Below are positions 11,036 through 23,457 of a stretch of DNA of 64,000 bases, piece after piece (the first letter of the stretch is position 1; each line of letters starts with the position of its first letter). Location: assembly GCA_026182355.1 (NCBI GenBank), contig JAPFBL010000068.1:682001-746000 (forward strand). Direction: 5' to 3'. Position numbers and translations under genes: made by a program. Source of the DNA: Hermatobates lingyangjiaoensis (taxonomy: Eukaryota > Arthropoda > Insecta > Hemiptera > Hermatobatidae). Below the pieces are notes generated by a model, which saw only the letters and a program-made list of their open reading frames with translations, had not been told where the DNA came from and ran no database searches.

Positions 11036-12631
11036 GTTGGTTGTTACGTTTTCTTTGTAATGGATAAAATAATGAAAATTAACTAGAATCATTGTATTAA
11101 GTTAAGCATATTTATTATTTTTAATATGTTTAATTATAGCGAAGTCAAGTACTGGGTGGCGTAAATATTTCAAATTGTATGTAAAAAACATATGTCACTG
11201 GATTATGATAACCTTGCTGTTTTTTTTAGATCACTTATAGGTATGGTCATGTTTATAACATTTCTTTAAGTCTCGTATTTGAGATAAGAATACAGAAGCG
11301 CTCATTTCGAAATCAATTGAACTTTTTCTTGGCAAGATAGAATAGTAAATATAAAATGACATAAATACAGTAATATTGAATGATGTTTGATGGAAGTAAA
11401 TGCTGTTTTATAGGCAGTTAATTTAAAATGATACCCAGAGTATTAAGGGCTAGATAAAGTTGGTCGGTTTTAATTTGATATCAAGTCGTAAATATAATTG
11501 AGGAGGGTTGTTTGGCTGGTTTGGATTGAGCTCACGTAGAGCCCTAGTCAGGTATTTCCGTCAGGTTTCGCTGGATCAGCCGGTTGAAGCAAAAACTTGC
11601 AATACGTCTTGCCTCCTCTCGAATCCCTTATTAGATCACTATATATCAGAGACCCTCTTCATATGGTCTACCAACCGACCCCTTTTTTCTTATCTCACCC
11701 CTACTCTAGCTCTCAACTTTTTGTTATGTGACCTGAGAAACAACCCTTCAATATACTAGCCCTTCTAGCAAAACTATTCAATTTCCATACAATAACAGTG
11801 TTATTCAATTACCAATAACCAACGAAATATATTTTATTTTCTCACATATATATTGACAATCACTATGAAAATATGAAAAGCATAAAACTGAAAGCTACAC
11901 TGCAGAATCAAATTAAACACTCCGCTCGATATCTCAAACAGCAGTTTGTAATCAAGAGATAACTGTAAAAGAATATGTAATGATAGAAATGTTCTCAGAT
12001 AAACGAATAAACCATAATAAGATATCCATCTAGATATAGCGTGTATACAACAACTCACAGATTATATTCTCTTCTCATTTGTTCGCCCTCATTTATTTAT
12101 CATTTTCTGGCCAACACTTTTATCCCTTGTTTCTGTCTTTTATAGCTTTGAAAATAACACTCTTACCTTATTTTAACCCTATCTATTTAATCGTGTCTAA
12201 TGTTTTAAGGGTAATCAGTTCTTGTGGATTGCATTTCATTTATCACTTATGTATATATGTTTGTAAATTTTGGTGTCAGTTCTTTTTGTAATCAAATATT
12301 ATTAAAAAGACTTATCCATAATGTTTAGTGACGTGCTTCTATTTAAGTTTAACTATCTACCTGAGTGATGTTTTCGTTATTGCTTCTAAATTACATAACA
12401 TACTTCTTACTGTCAACATGTTTCAACTCTTTTCAGTGCTATCGTCGGGACGAGAATGATTCTCAAATGATTTTTTCATATGATAGTACTTTGTTATTTT
12501 ATCATCTAGAAACTATAAAATTTAATCGTTTTTATGACTTAATTGTGTAATATACTATTTATTATTGTCTAGAATAATTCAAATGTTTTGTAAACTCTAA
12601 AGTTTTGGCCTAACTGGATGAGAAGAAATAG
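11036..12631. other. Non-coding DNA with one GC-richer patch
   Basis: The patch 11500-11760 is less AT-rich and open for 83 codons on the + strand, but the peptide has no recognisable motif and the composition could equally be an old repeat. Other frames at 11834-12550 are AT-rich and hydrophobic by composition. I support no gene here. Confidence 0.4.
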
Positions 12632-12885
12632 TGGGTGGTAGGATGTACATAAAACAATTTCTAAACACGCTACAGGAAACACCATTAAATAAGCCTTAAA
12701 GATGTTGAAAGATTTACTGTTTTGGGTGTGAGGTAAAAAACAATAATTTTGTTTTTAGGAAAAATTGTAGCTTTAAGGAAGTCTTTCGCTGTACTTTATA
12801 TCAGCATAGTAATCATGTTTTCCTACTTTTATAGCCATTTCAAGAATTTAATTCTTTTATATTACGTGTTTTCTTAATATTAGTA
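12632..12885. repeat. Dispersed repeat, copy B
   Basis: Direct-orientation partner of 9628-9866, about 3 kb downstream. Similarity extends from GTGGGTGGTAGG to TTTTCTTAATATTAG with scattered substitutions and small indels. Confidence 0.75.
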
Positions 12886-14061
12886 TTCTTTGTTATAAAT
12901 TTCATCAACTTAAAATTAATTTAAGAGGAATGATAACTCCAAAGGGACAACTGTAATCACTTGTCGGCAGAAGTAGTTGGGTGAAATATATCACCTCATA
13001 AACAAAGAGATTCTAGCGCTAAAGTCTCACTGAATTATTAGGCATAATCACCAGACTACATTAAGAGTTGCATTCTACAGTCTTGCAGCAGACTGTTTTC
13101 AGTCCCACTCATGGGGATGATGTATTACAGCTTTTTTTCCCAGTTTGCATGTGAACTTATCTATGATCCCAAGCGCTTTTCAAGATCTTTGAGATAAGCA
13201 TGGCTTTAAATTATTTATATTAAAAAAAAATACTCAACTAAAGTAAGAAAATGCTCTTGAAATGAACAAGAATAATTGAAAAAAATACTAAGTAAAATTT
13301 ACATAAAGGGCTGATTAAAAGTAAAGTCATCTAACTTGAGGCAAAAGTCTCCATTTAAATGAGTAAAGTAATTTACTCATATAACGAAAATGACTTTTGT
13401 AAAAAATATTTCCTGTTTAAATGTTGATTGATCGTAAAAAATATTATTAAGTAAACAAAAGAAATAACAGACGATATTTCAATCTTATATCTGTTTTATC
13501 TTACCAAGTCGTTGAACATTGAAGCTATCACATTCCATATAGATCAGTCATTATTGTCGATTTCAACGATATTTGATGCTTTATTGCTAAAACACAGCTT
13601 CCTAAAACACATGAGATGATCATTGTGAAGTAGGAAAATAAAAGAATTGAGCATAAGTGTACGTCTTTGCCAGTTTAAGGATTGACTGACGAATCTTTCA
13701 GAGCTGGGTCACCATCTGTCCTCTCCACCAATTGCAATCGTTTGAATGGAAAAAGATGATGACTCGGAATCAACTGTATGCGTGGTATACACACAGACTA
13801 CCCAGTACCACACCCAGTCATGATGTTCGCCTCTATGGCGTATCTGTGAAAAGGAGGAACTCAAAGTCGTGTCCCGTTGCACATTTCTGGGACACTCACG
13901 TTTCGTAACATGAAATTTGTTACTGCTAAAACTACTAAATGGCAGCATTATTGGCGCTTCTACTTTAAGTTTTTACTCATGAGCAAGCAGTTCAGAAGTA
14001 GTCAAGGAGTTCAGAAATTCAGTTGGATAATAAACTGCTTCGTCATCACTAATCACTCTCT
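12886..14061. other. Non-coding DNA, one GC-richer stretch
   Basis: 13700-13950 is less AT-rich and open for 79 codons on the minus strand, without a motif I know. No splice signal pair convinces me. It could be an old repeat or exon relic. Confidence 0.35.
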
Positions 14062-14271
14062 TTACTGACTTTTAAGTTCTTTCCTCAGCTTGATATAGCG
14101 TAAAACTTGTTTGTTGATTTTTCCTGCTTGTTCATAGTAAGGGTTGAGAAGTGCTCGTTCACAAAGGCATTTATTCTGAATAGTTAGTACATCCTTGAAC
14201 TCTGGGAAACACCTTGTCAATAAGCTCAAATACGCAATATATTCAACTAACGCAAATGAAATTAAAATCAA
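14062..14271 (-). CDS. Candidate exon or coding relic, unknown product
   Basis: The minus-strand frame is open for 69 codons, and its second half (TIQNKCLCERALLNPYYEQA and on to a lysine- and arginine-rich end) has the mixed composition of real protein rather than AT-rich noise. A possible splice donor (GTAAAG) overlaps the end of the frame. I do not recognise a family, and no partner exon is evident. It could be a cellular exon or a fragment of a transposon protein. Confidence 0.25.
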   Translation of the reverse strand: MILISFALVEYIAYLSLLTRCFPEFKDVLTIQNKCLCERALLNPYYEQAGKINKQVLRYIKLRKELKSQ

Positions 14272-14761
14272 CTAACTATACCTACTTGCTACACCTGTCT
14301 ATTTTTGCTTCAGTTCTACGCTGAATTTCTAAACCACTCAGGGCATATATTTTAAGTTAGACACACACAAATCTAGTGTCAATGTTCAGCTTGATATGTT
14401 TTATGGTGCTTGAGTTTACTTGTGACAAAAGTTTGCGGACAAACCGACAAACTGTAGACAGAATTTTTCTAAGGGTCGATTCGGTTTCTCTAATGTATGA
14501 TACACAAAGAAAACTTGAAATGAATCAGTTCTACGCAATGTACAGATTAAAACTTTCTTTTATTTATCTAGATTTGTATTTTTTGAACTTTTGTTTTTTT
14601 TTATAGTAATCAAAGCAAACATTATAAAAATGTAGTTTGTAATTAGTATTTTTGGATTCCTAGAAGGTAATTGTAATTAATTTCATAATTAGACACATAA
14701 GTTAAAATTATTAAATTCGATAACTCTCTGCAATATTTTTAGTAATGGTATTAGAAATATT

Positions 14762-14870
14762 AGGGAATTTCAAAAATTACGTCTCCACACAAAAAAAACT
14801 TTAATATGAAACTAGCAACGCGTTTCTAACATGTTAGTTTTCATATTAATATTTTCTTTTGTGGTGACAC
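14762..14870. mobile_element. Truncated foldback element, GAAACGCG family
   Basis: Left half GGGAATTTCAAAAATTACG, CTCCACAC, AATATGAAACTAGCAACGCG faces right half GTTAGTTTTCATATTAATAT, TTTTGTGGTGAC. The same words form the longer foldback at 25337-25565. The hammerhead-like centre has been lost, leaving only the ACGCGTTT edge. Confidence 0.65.
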
Positions 14871-15182
14871 TGTAACAGATTGCAAAATTAATCTACTAGC
14901 AATATCGAATTTCATGCATTTACTTGTAATTTAGTAGATTTTTAAATCAGCCATAGTAAAATGCATACCAATAAAAGAGTTTAAGATTACGTGCTATATA
15001 TTAAAAAACAAACTAAGCAAGTAATGTTTAAAGATGTATAAATAATTTTGAAATGTCATAATTGCAATAGATAATGTTTATGATAAAGTAAAACTAAGAG
15101 TATCAGATGATGATACATCAGTGTGAGAGTGCATATCTTAGATAAGTGCTCATAATTATCATAGATAAACAGAAGGAATAGT

Positions 15183-15220
15183 TATATAAGCCGGTTGCAA
15201 CACAATGCAATAGTCGGACG
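15183..15220 (+). promoter_or_regulatory. Candidate core promoter (TATA box plus start region)
   Basis: TATATAAGCC at 15184 is followed about 25-30 bases later by AATAGTCGGACGC, a sensible initiator-to-TATA distance. The next 230 bases lack long ORFs and could be a 5' leader; an ATG at 15453 opens only 30 codons. A splice-flanked candidate exon lies downstream at 16540. The combination is suggestive only, since TATA words are common in such AT-rich DNA. Confidence 0.3.
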
Positions 15221-15699
15221 CTTGTTACAGTTTTTCACGAGAAGTATACAAGTATTTTTTTCTTTTCATATCGGAGCAAACTATATTTTAGTGTAATTGT
15301 GTTAGAAAATTATCATTGTTATATGGTAACGGAGTACAAGTGAAGAGTAAATGGAATTCTGAAAGTGAAGTTGTAATAAAATATAAAACTGTGAACTTCT
15401 AATTGTCAGAGTCAGCCCACCTATTGAAACAAGTAATATCTGTCCATACAAGATGTTTCTCCAGAAGGTGCTTCATTATACCGGCCATTTCAGTCTATGT
15501 ATTTTGTTTCTAATGGAAGATATACCGTATTATATTTATTCATAAATTCGTAAAATTTTTTATACATCTTTTTGGTCATTTAATTCTTATATGTACAGGT
15601 ACAAAAGTTATATGTGCCCCTCAGTACTGGCAATTCAATATAATTTCCGCTAATTGTATTAATAATACATTAGCTTTAAAAATGTTTATAAATTAAAGA

Positions 15700-16115
15700 A
15701 ATATTTTTGAAATTCAATAGATTTAAGTACAGTTTTGGTAATTATATAGATTTAAAAACGCATTAATGATCATACAGATTTAGGGAAAGCTGTAGTAATT
15801 ATATAAACTTAGGAATACTTCAATATTTCTTTATAATCAAGGATAACATTAATATTGATTTTAATTATTTTTTGTTGATTTTAGAACAGCTTTAGTATTC
15901 AATAAATTGAAAAGCAACTTTCGTAATTCAATAGACTGAAGTACATCTTCAGCAATTATATTTATTTAAGGATAAGATTAGTAATTCTATTGAATTAAGG
16001 ATGACCTTACTAATTCTATTCATTTAAGGATAACTTTTTAAGTCTACTACTTTATTAAAGATAACTTTGATAGTTATATAGATTTATTTGTAGTTCTATA
16101 AAATTAAAAACCTTT
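15700..16115. repeat. Degenerate minisatellite, about 35-40-bp unit
   Basis: Words such as AATTCTATNNATTTAAGGAT and ATAACNTTAGTAATT recur about ten times with many changes. Clearest between 15900 and 16080. Old tandem array without coding capacity. Confidence 0.75.
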
Positions 16116-16539
16116 TAATTGTTTTCGTTACACATTTATTATAATAAACCAACCATATTGCCATAAACAGGCAATAACGGTGAATAATATTTACCATAAT
16201 CTAATAACTATAACTAAACTTGTCAAATTATAAGCTATAAACAACCACAGAAACTCGCAAATTCATTGTTTAAAATATAACTGTAATGGGTTGTTTGGGT
16301 TTTATCCTGAGGTTAACCGCAGAGATGGTAAACGTTTAGAGTTAAAGAGAAATATTTCCTCATTGGATTTCATTAAACATTTCGAGTGCATTAATCTAAA
16401 AAATGCATTTAAACTGTAATTATGCCATGCTTAAATTAATGACAATATAAATAGTTCCTATTGTGTTTATATTATATTTATTGTATGTATATTCAATTCT
16501 TTTTATATTATTCTCTTTCAACGAATTCGAATTTTTCAG

Positions 16540-16600
16540 TTGGCATGGAATAATGGAAAACTAGGAAATGGTTATTTAAGACGATCAGTGAAGGCAGAAG
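16540..16600 (+). CDS. Candidate 61-nt internal exon, unknown gene
   Basis: A long pyrimidine tract (16490-16530) ends in TTTTTCAG directly before 16540, and the segment ends AAG at 16600 followed by GTAAGT, a consensus donor. Only one of the three frames is open; it reads LAWNNGKLGNGYLRRSVKAE (20 residues). The other two frames hit stops. This is the best splice-site pair I found in the window. I do not recognise the protein and find no neighbouring exon with certainty. A candidate promoter lies 1.35 kb upstream on the same strand. It may be an internal exon of a gene whose other exons lie outside or are too short to see. Confidence 0.4.
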
Positions 16601-17300
16601 GTAAGTTATATTGAATACAAGTCTTCAATTATCTCGGTTACAAGTTACTGAATAGTAAAAGAGATAGAAAGGGTGAAACTTGATGTAGGGCAGCTGTAAA
16701 GGGCCAAAGGGCGAGGGTGAAGTCGAGGGATGTCTGATGCCCCTTGCACAGAGTTCCTCTTTGATGTGCAGGCGAGGAAAGCGCGTCGGTTGATTTCAGA
16801 GCTCTCTTTCTCTATACCTTGACAAAACTCTTCCTTTATATTGCAGTTCGAACTTAAATTGCTTTAACTTCTGACTCCATTTAAAATTACATACCAGTAC
16901 ACTGAATAAACATATGAAGCGCTACAACATCGTCTCGGTATTTCATTTTCGCCTTGCCATGATTTCAAATAAAGTCCTTTTACTTTTATAACATTTATTT
17001 TTTTCTACCGAAGGAAAATTTTTCAGCTGAATTTGGATTAATTAGTTCAACATGTAAAGCATAAGTAAAGCATTATCAGCATTGTAACAGTTATTGTTGT
17101 CCTATCCAAATTACATAATATATTTCAGCAAGAAGCAGCAAACCAGTATTCATAACAAACATTGATATCATTATTGGCATTAGGGTATGAATTAACAAAA
17201 AACTTCGTATTTTGATTTCTAAACTGTTGAAATGAAGGTCTAATAACCTTCTTTGACTAACTGCTGCCTAAATCTACATACACCTAAACATTTTTCATGT
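16601..17300. other. Non-coding DNA with a GC-richer block
   Basis: 16680-16830 is distinctly richer in G and C than its surroundings but has no long frame or recognised repeat. It may be an old element. The rest is AT-rich. Confidence 0.35.
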
Positions 17301-17304
17301 TGGG

Positions 17305-17425
17305 ATATATAGATAATACAAAGTCTCCAAGCATAAGAAGTGGAAATATAGTTCTTTTATGTAGAGACTTTGTATTATCCACATAACCTAGTATGAGTAA
17401 ATACCACAAAATAATGCATTGCACA
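17305..17425 (+). mobile_element. Foldback element end, GTGGAGACTTTGTA family
   Basis: ATGTAGAGACTTTGTATTAT, AGTATGAGTAAATACCA and ATTGCACAACTAA match 37195-37268 in the same orientation. Upstream, GATAATACAAAGTCTCC (17311-17327) is the inverted copy of part of it, so the two ends fold back on each other. The hammerhead-like core is missing here, unlike at 37153. Confidence 0.65.
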
Positions 17426-17429
17426 ACTA

Positions 17430-18767
17430 AAAGTTTTTTCATATTACTATTCGTACTTTGTATTTATTTTGATATTTTATATACACGGATATTTCAATTT
17501 TTGTAACTAAACGAATATGTTTCACTATTTGATGTACTTTAATTTTTTGTAGGAATAGATTTATTAGATTGTAGGATTCGTTAATTACATTCCTAAATTA
17601 ATTTTCAAATTTTAATTTTTAATTTATAGTAATTGCTTCATAAAGAAGGTAAATGCAGTATGTTTGGATAAAAATGTCGATATCTTTCAACGGAAATACA
17701 TTTGCGGTCTCCTGGGTTCAATGACATGGGTTTCGAAAATTCGTTTGTCCAATAAATACATCCGCTCACTATAGTGCACGTCGTAACTAGTAGTTCCAGA
17801 CCAGAGGTCTTTACTGCTTGATTGTTGTGTTACTCTAACTTGGGTAGTAAGTAATTCATGTTAGTTATAAAGTTCGTCAGCACAGTAATTCCGTCATATT
17901 CATGTTGTCTCATTGTTCATTGTTTTCTATAGTTTGAATTGTTTTTAATTATGAGTTCAAAAAAAAAGTCAGTAGGTGATGTAATTGTTCAGTGAGTTTG
18001 AGGAAGGTTGGTAGACGGATTGAGAGCCTGTACAAGGATGTTTGGATGAGTAGTTATTTAATTTTCTTCATTAGTAGTAAGTCGAGTGATGCAATTATCT
18101 ATGTATTCCATTTTCAAATCGTGGTGAATATTCACATTGATCTATTGATATCCAGAACGATCTGGGTACAAGCCTTCTTCGTCGGTACTGCTCTAAACCA
18201 CACAGATCGTCCATAAGTTATACCTAAACAAATGACGCCCTTATAATTAGTGTGTTTGTTTTGTACAGGTATCTTTAAGACATGAATATATATAATTACC
18301 ACATTTTGTATTTGAGTCACTGTTATCCCTGAGTTGAAACAGTGAGCTTGGCATTATTGCATTATTGTTCATCAACTTTTTTTTTACAATTTACTGGAAA
18401 GTATTGGTTCTATTTATTATTTATAAAACACAATCCACATAGATATCATTCGCAGTCAATCATCTTTTATAATAACGACTATAGTAAAGTGGTACGTAAC
18501 TGTTGAATGCATATTGATTTTTATTAAAAGTTAATTTTTTTTTGAAGAGCTCACAATAAGTTGATAGGATATTAAACGAAGACCAGTAAAATACAGATAG
18601 AAATACTAAACTTGATTAAATTGATGAAACTGATGGATAAGCCTAACATATGTTTTGTTTAAGTTATTAATAATACGTTAATTAATCTGATTCTACATTT
18701 CAACCAGCACTTCTGGTGAGTAATGTTGAAAGCTTTTCTTCTTTCCATATGCTTCATTTATTTAAAT
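17430..18767. other. Non-coding AT-rich DNA
   Basis: Frames of 60-75 codons near 17992-18320 on both strands have no recognisable motif. No repeat stands out. Confidence 0.35.
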
Positions 18768-19497
18768 CAGGTATCCCCAAACTTTTCATCACGTCAACTC
18801 TTTCAAAATATTATTCTTCTTACTGACCTCTATAAAAACAAAATATACTTTTTTTCCATATTAATACCGTCAAAAAATTAGATGATCTGCATTGGAATTC
18901 AATCAAAGAAGTTTAGTTTCCCACGTATAATGAAATTCCTGAATGACTACGATGCAGATAAAATTATAGATTTATAGCAGTTTTTCTAGGACTGTGATAT
19001 TCTGTTTGTCATAGTGCCTCAAGTATACACAAATATCTTTTAAAATGCAGAATTTTTTCAAGATGATATTGTTAAAAATGTTCTACAGAATAACACAAAA
19101 CATTCTCACATAGCTCTTTTACTAAAATGGATGATATTAATGAGATGAAAGTCCTTGGTGTGCAGCAATACGAGTGTTGTGATATGGGGTTTGAATTCAG
19201 AGAGTTTTTGATATAAATCACCACTTTTTTCACGTTTAGTCTGATCCTCTGTTCTTTCAGAAATTCGTTTACATGCGAATAACTACCTTCGTTCATGTAC
19301 TTACTACTTCTCGATACCCTTTCAATGTTTGTTTTCTTTTCAATTCTTTCGTGTATTTATGCTTTGAAAACTCAACTATTAGCACTTGACTTTTATTGAC
19401 TCATTTTTCGCCTCTGTGAACTTATCGGTCTCTAGTGTTTTCATCATTTGCTCTCATCACCCCCTGGGGTAGGTTTTTACCCCTTTGAAGACTTCTG
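18768..19497. mobile_element. hAT-type non-autonomous DNA transposon
   Basis: The left end CAGGTATCCCCAAACTTTTC matches the well-known hAT terminal type (CAG, then TCCCCAAAC). The right end read inward is CAGAAGTCTTCAAAGGGGT. The element is flanked by ATTTAAAT (18760-18767) and ATTTAGAT (19498-19505), a 7 of 8 match to the 8-bp duplication hAT transposases make. The 730-bp interior has one 74-codon minus frame without the hAT dimerisation motif, so I read it as a deleted, non-autonomous or decayed copy. Confidence 0.6.
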
Positions 19498-19505
19498 ATT
19501 TAGAT

Positions 19506-20990
19506 AATTATTGCTTAATATATTCTGGAGTGTATGAATTTATTTATTACTTAATTCATTACAGTAACATTTATTATATTTATATTTGATCAGTTATTAT
19601 TTCAATTAATATTCTCTGTTTTAGAAAACACTGTTTAACTTGTCAAATAGTTACCTTCGAAATGAAATAAATGGAAATTGTGTGTTATCTCGCAGAAGAT
19701 TTTTGTTGAGAAAGAGCTGTTTTCGCAGCAATTTTTTCAGGTGAATATTTCTGCTTTGCAGAGTCCACAGCAACTATATAACGGCGATAATTTGATTTTT
19801 TTTTTTTATCCTGTAACCTTGGCAAATGAAAGCATTTATACTCTTTTCAGGACAGGCTGTTCTCTGCTCTCAGAGTTGTTGCTTTTCTTTAGTTATATTT
19901 TAAAATACGATAGTATATAAAGTATTAAAATGGTTCAAAAGTTTTAAATAAGTTTAAAAGTTGTCACTGACAGAAAAGTTATTCATTGCTTTATGGTCAA
20001 CACTGTAGTTTACTGGAACTCAATAAAAACGAAACGCTCATTTTTCCTCTAAGGTTTTTGAAAAGAAAGTTGACTCGAATGTTATATAAAAAAATCATTC
20101 TACTCCGAGAAGATCAAAGCCCTGCTTGCAAATCATTTGAGATTGCCAGTCCAACTCGAAACCAATTTATACGTTTTCCCCTTTCCATTTTCACTGTAAT
20201 ATCAGTTTTTGCAGCAGAATATCAAGTATTCAAGGTAATAAACCAACCTGTAAAACATTTCAAACTTGCCTAAAGCAAGAAAACATTAATGACTTTTGCT
20301 TTTTTTTTCTTTACCAAAGAAATATTTAATCAAATTGTCATTTTGAAAAGTGACTATGTTTAAAAAAATATCTAGGGTTATCTGTATACAATACAATACA
20401 ATTTTATTGGATGTAATCATTATTCAGAATAATGAAAAATTAATCTAATTTATTAATATCAATGTTTTAATCAAAACTAACTAATTTTATAACATGAAAC
20501 CAACAACGGTGCTTTTCTTTTATTTTAACCGAATATTTTCATGTTCACATATTTTTAAAATCATAAAGAAAATGCTTTCATATATGGAGCATCATACCAT
20601 CAACAGAAACAAAAGAAAAATATGGAGTAGTTTTCACTCACTACTGTTTTACATCACAATATTTTACTGATTATGATAACTGTGTAATTTTCATATTTGT
20701 TTAAAACAGTTCATGAACTTAGTGAGAGAGTTTTTCTCAATGACTGTTATTTACTAAACAAAAGAAACATGAACGTTGGGATCATAGTAGATTATACGAC
20801 TTACGTATTAAAGTTGTTTTTCAGATATTGAGATAAGCCGATTTTAGTAATTTGATAAGCAGTATGAACTCTCGAGACATGTTCCGTTTCTTAGTTTAGT
20901 TACAAATAGCAATTACAGAATTTGATTCCAAGTAGTTCGGATATTTCAAACTGGGGACAATTATACATGTAAATATTTAAAACAAAACTA
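19506..20990. other. Non-coding AT-rich DNA
   Basis: Frames at 19678-19920 and 19986-20273 (+) have no recognised motif; the second (95 codons) has a fairly mixed composition but no splice or start context. TGGAGTAGTTTTCACTCACT at 20625 loosely resembles the outer end of the large inverted repeat at the window start. Confidence 0.35.
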
Positions 20991-21012
20991 GTGTATATAT
21001 ATGTATATATAT

Positions 21013-21157
21013 ACACTTTAACACATAGAAAAGAACACAGAAAGACACTACAGAACTCACTTCGATATTTCGACATCCGTCGTCATCGGGAAGAAGTGCG
21101 AAGTACTCGCGTTGAGAAGCAAACTGCTACTGTGTTCTTTTCTATGTGTTAAAGTGT
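21013..21157 (-). mobile_element. Foldback Penelope-like element with hammerhead-like motif, family 2
   Basis: A 28-bp perfect inverted pair (21013-21040 and 21130-21157, ACACTTTAACACATAG at the left) encloses one hammerhead-like motif on the minus strand at 21061-21095: CCGATGA (for CTGATGA), stem II GAC with GTC, GAAA, ATAT palindrome and C. CTTC before and GAAG after can form stem I. (TA)n lies on both sides (20994-21012 and 21187-21200). It has the same layout as other small Penelope-like foldbacks in this window. Confidence 0.7.
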
Positions 21158-21200
21158 TTATTGTCCACACGGACCTTTCATTTTATGTATATATATATTG

Positions 21201-23457
21201 GACTATAAAATAGCTCTAAATATTCGTTTTGGGTTAGTTAATTGGCGAAACATGTAAGGGAATCAATCTGGAAGGCAGGAGGTTGGAGATTTAGTTTAAT
21301 ATACACATCAAATACTAACTCTTGTAGGTTATACTAACTGCCATTAAATTTGTTTTTACTTTACTGTAAATATAATTATTATAGTTAACTGCACTATAGC
21401 TTCTTCCTTTGTAAAACGTGATGATATCTGTCAGATAAATAATCTTTTTGTAAATACAATTAGTATGTTATCACCGCAGATAAATAAGTTAAATTATTAT
21501 AAACCATTTTTAATTCGTTAATTTTCTTCTTCACTCGAGCTATTTCGGTACAACTGTGTTTGTCTATTAGCGTTATCTTATTGTTCTATATATTTATTAT
21601 TCTGTAACATATTCAAATACTACTTGTCGATTAAATATTTGACTTATTTCGAGAGGAAAAGAATTTTTATAATGTAAAATGGTTTATAATAATTTTAATT
21701 TAAATTGTCATTTGTTTAGATATTTGCTCCCGAACAAATATCTCAAAAATATCATAATACACGTAGATAAGGTTTGCATTATAACCTGTTTGTTTACATT
21801 TAGACTTTAATTGGTAATGACGGCCGCAGGAAGGTTATTCCTTATGACCAACTTCTATTTCCGCATTCTTTGTTCAATTGGAAACGTCCAGGTACCGGAA
21901 ATTGTATTATTTTTTCAGATTGATATTAAAGGCAATTATTGTAATTTAATATGAGTTTTGTTATTAACTTTAACAAAGCTTTAGTTATTAGCAATAGTTT
22001 ATCACTAAGTTTTTTTATCTAGTTGGTTTAACTTGCTTTACGCATTAAAGAACCTTATGTGTTAAATAATAACTTATTAACTTAAAGTAATCATGATGAT
22101 GTTACGAATAATGATGATAATATTTGAACCATAATTCAAATCTTTCAGCTAAAGTATAGTTAAAGTCTTATGTATTTGTTTGTATAAACACAATTCTTAA
22201 CATAATAAATCTTAACATAACAAAATGAAAAATGTCGGTAGAATTTAACATTTAGCACTAAACTACACAATGCTTCTTCATAAAGAAATTATATTTAATC
22301 AAAATATTCTTATTCAAACTTTCAAGTGACAATTTTGTTTACTGATAAAATTTTAATTAAACATTTAAAACTGTGTGAGTCTTCAAAATGAAATTATTGA
22401 ATGAAATGTAATGTCATATGGTTGAGCCTTTTCAATTAACTGGCTCCTAATTGAAATGATTTGTGGCTTTAAAATACGTTTCATCATATTTAACAGATAA
22501 TTAAAGTTAAGACTTCTTTCAACATTTCTTGTTGTATTGTTGGATATAAAATATTCATTTTACTATTAGTTTAATCTAATCTATGTGTACATTTTAATAC
22601 AATGTGTGTAATTTACAATCATTGTTAGATTATATCTTTTTTGCGTAATCTTAATATAATTCTGTATTAATTTTCTTTATTTGAAAAAAACTTAAGTGTA
22701 ACGGAACTATAGAAAATTAAAATGGTTTTCGTTAAATGTAATTTATTAGAGTTGGAATTAAATTGTTGCCGGGTAGATCAGCTAGTAGTTTATAATTTTG
22801 TTCACTCTTTTGGTTATTCCGGAGAAATAAAATATTGCATTATGTCAGTAGTGAGTGTTGAAAAATTTCGTCAATAGTGAAAGCTGTAGTGAGTGTAAGA
22901 CAGATTTATCTGTTGAATCCTTGTGTTTCAGCAGTTGTAAGGTGCCTCGTGTGTTCAAGTATTTCATTGAGTTTGTATTTTCTTTTGGTTATATAGCATG
23001 AATTCATTGATACGGAGAACATAAAGAAAATCAGTTCGTCTATGTCTCTAACTTCACATTATAAAGAAGTTAGTTATGTTATAAACAAAATCTGAGGTGG
23101 TTTACATTCAACTTTACGCTGATTTAAAAAATAATCAGAAACTAATTTCATTAATTAATATCTGCGATGTAGTTACTATATTTTGCCAGTTTCGATGAAA
23201 ATTTAATTGGAATATTTTTATATAATTGCAGTGGAACGTTTGCTTTGTAATGAAGATTTATTTTTTCAATAATGAAATAAAACAAAGAACATTACTGTTA
23301 ATGTAAATCATTCCATTTATTAAATAATAAATAAAATGGTTAATAATATAATTTTAGAAGGAACTATTAGTCATAATTGAGCTTCGTAATAATCATGCAA
23401 TATTATAATTTCTGAAAAAAATTGCGTAACTTATGAAATTACTTAATTAATATTATC
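21201..23457. other. Non-coding AT-rich DNA
   Basis: No gene or clear mobile element seen over 2.2 kb. CTGAGGTGGTTTACATTCAA at 23092 loosely resembles the outer end of the large inverted repeat. The rest is AT-rich with no ORF above 60 codons. Confidence 0.45.

Noticed and set aside
13709..13948. 79-codon minus frame as a gene
   Set aside because: Better composition than most chance frames, but no motif, splice signals or repeats to support it.
15453..15545. 30-codon ORF after the candidate promoter as a secreted peptide
   Set aside because: Too short, no typical signal peptide core or cleavage site, and no supporting context.
19986..20273. 95-codon plus frame as a gene
   Set aside because: Longest non-repeat plus frame, but composition follows the local AT-rich background and there is no recognised domain.
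21245..21262. GGCGAAACATGTA as another hammerhead core
   Set aside because: No CTGANGA or stem II partner lies upstream at a proper distance.
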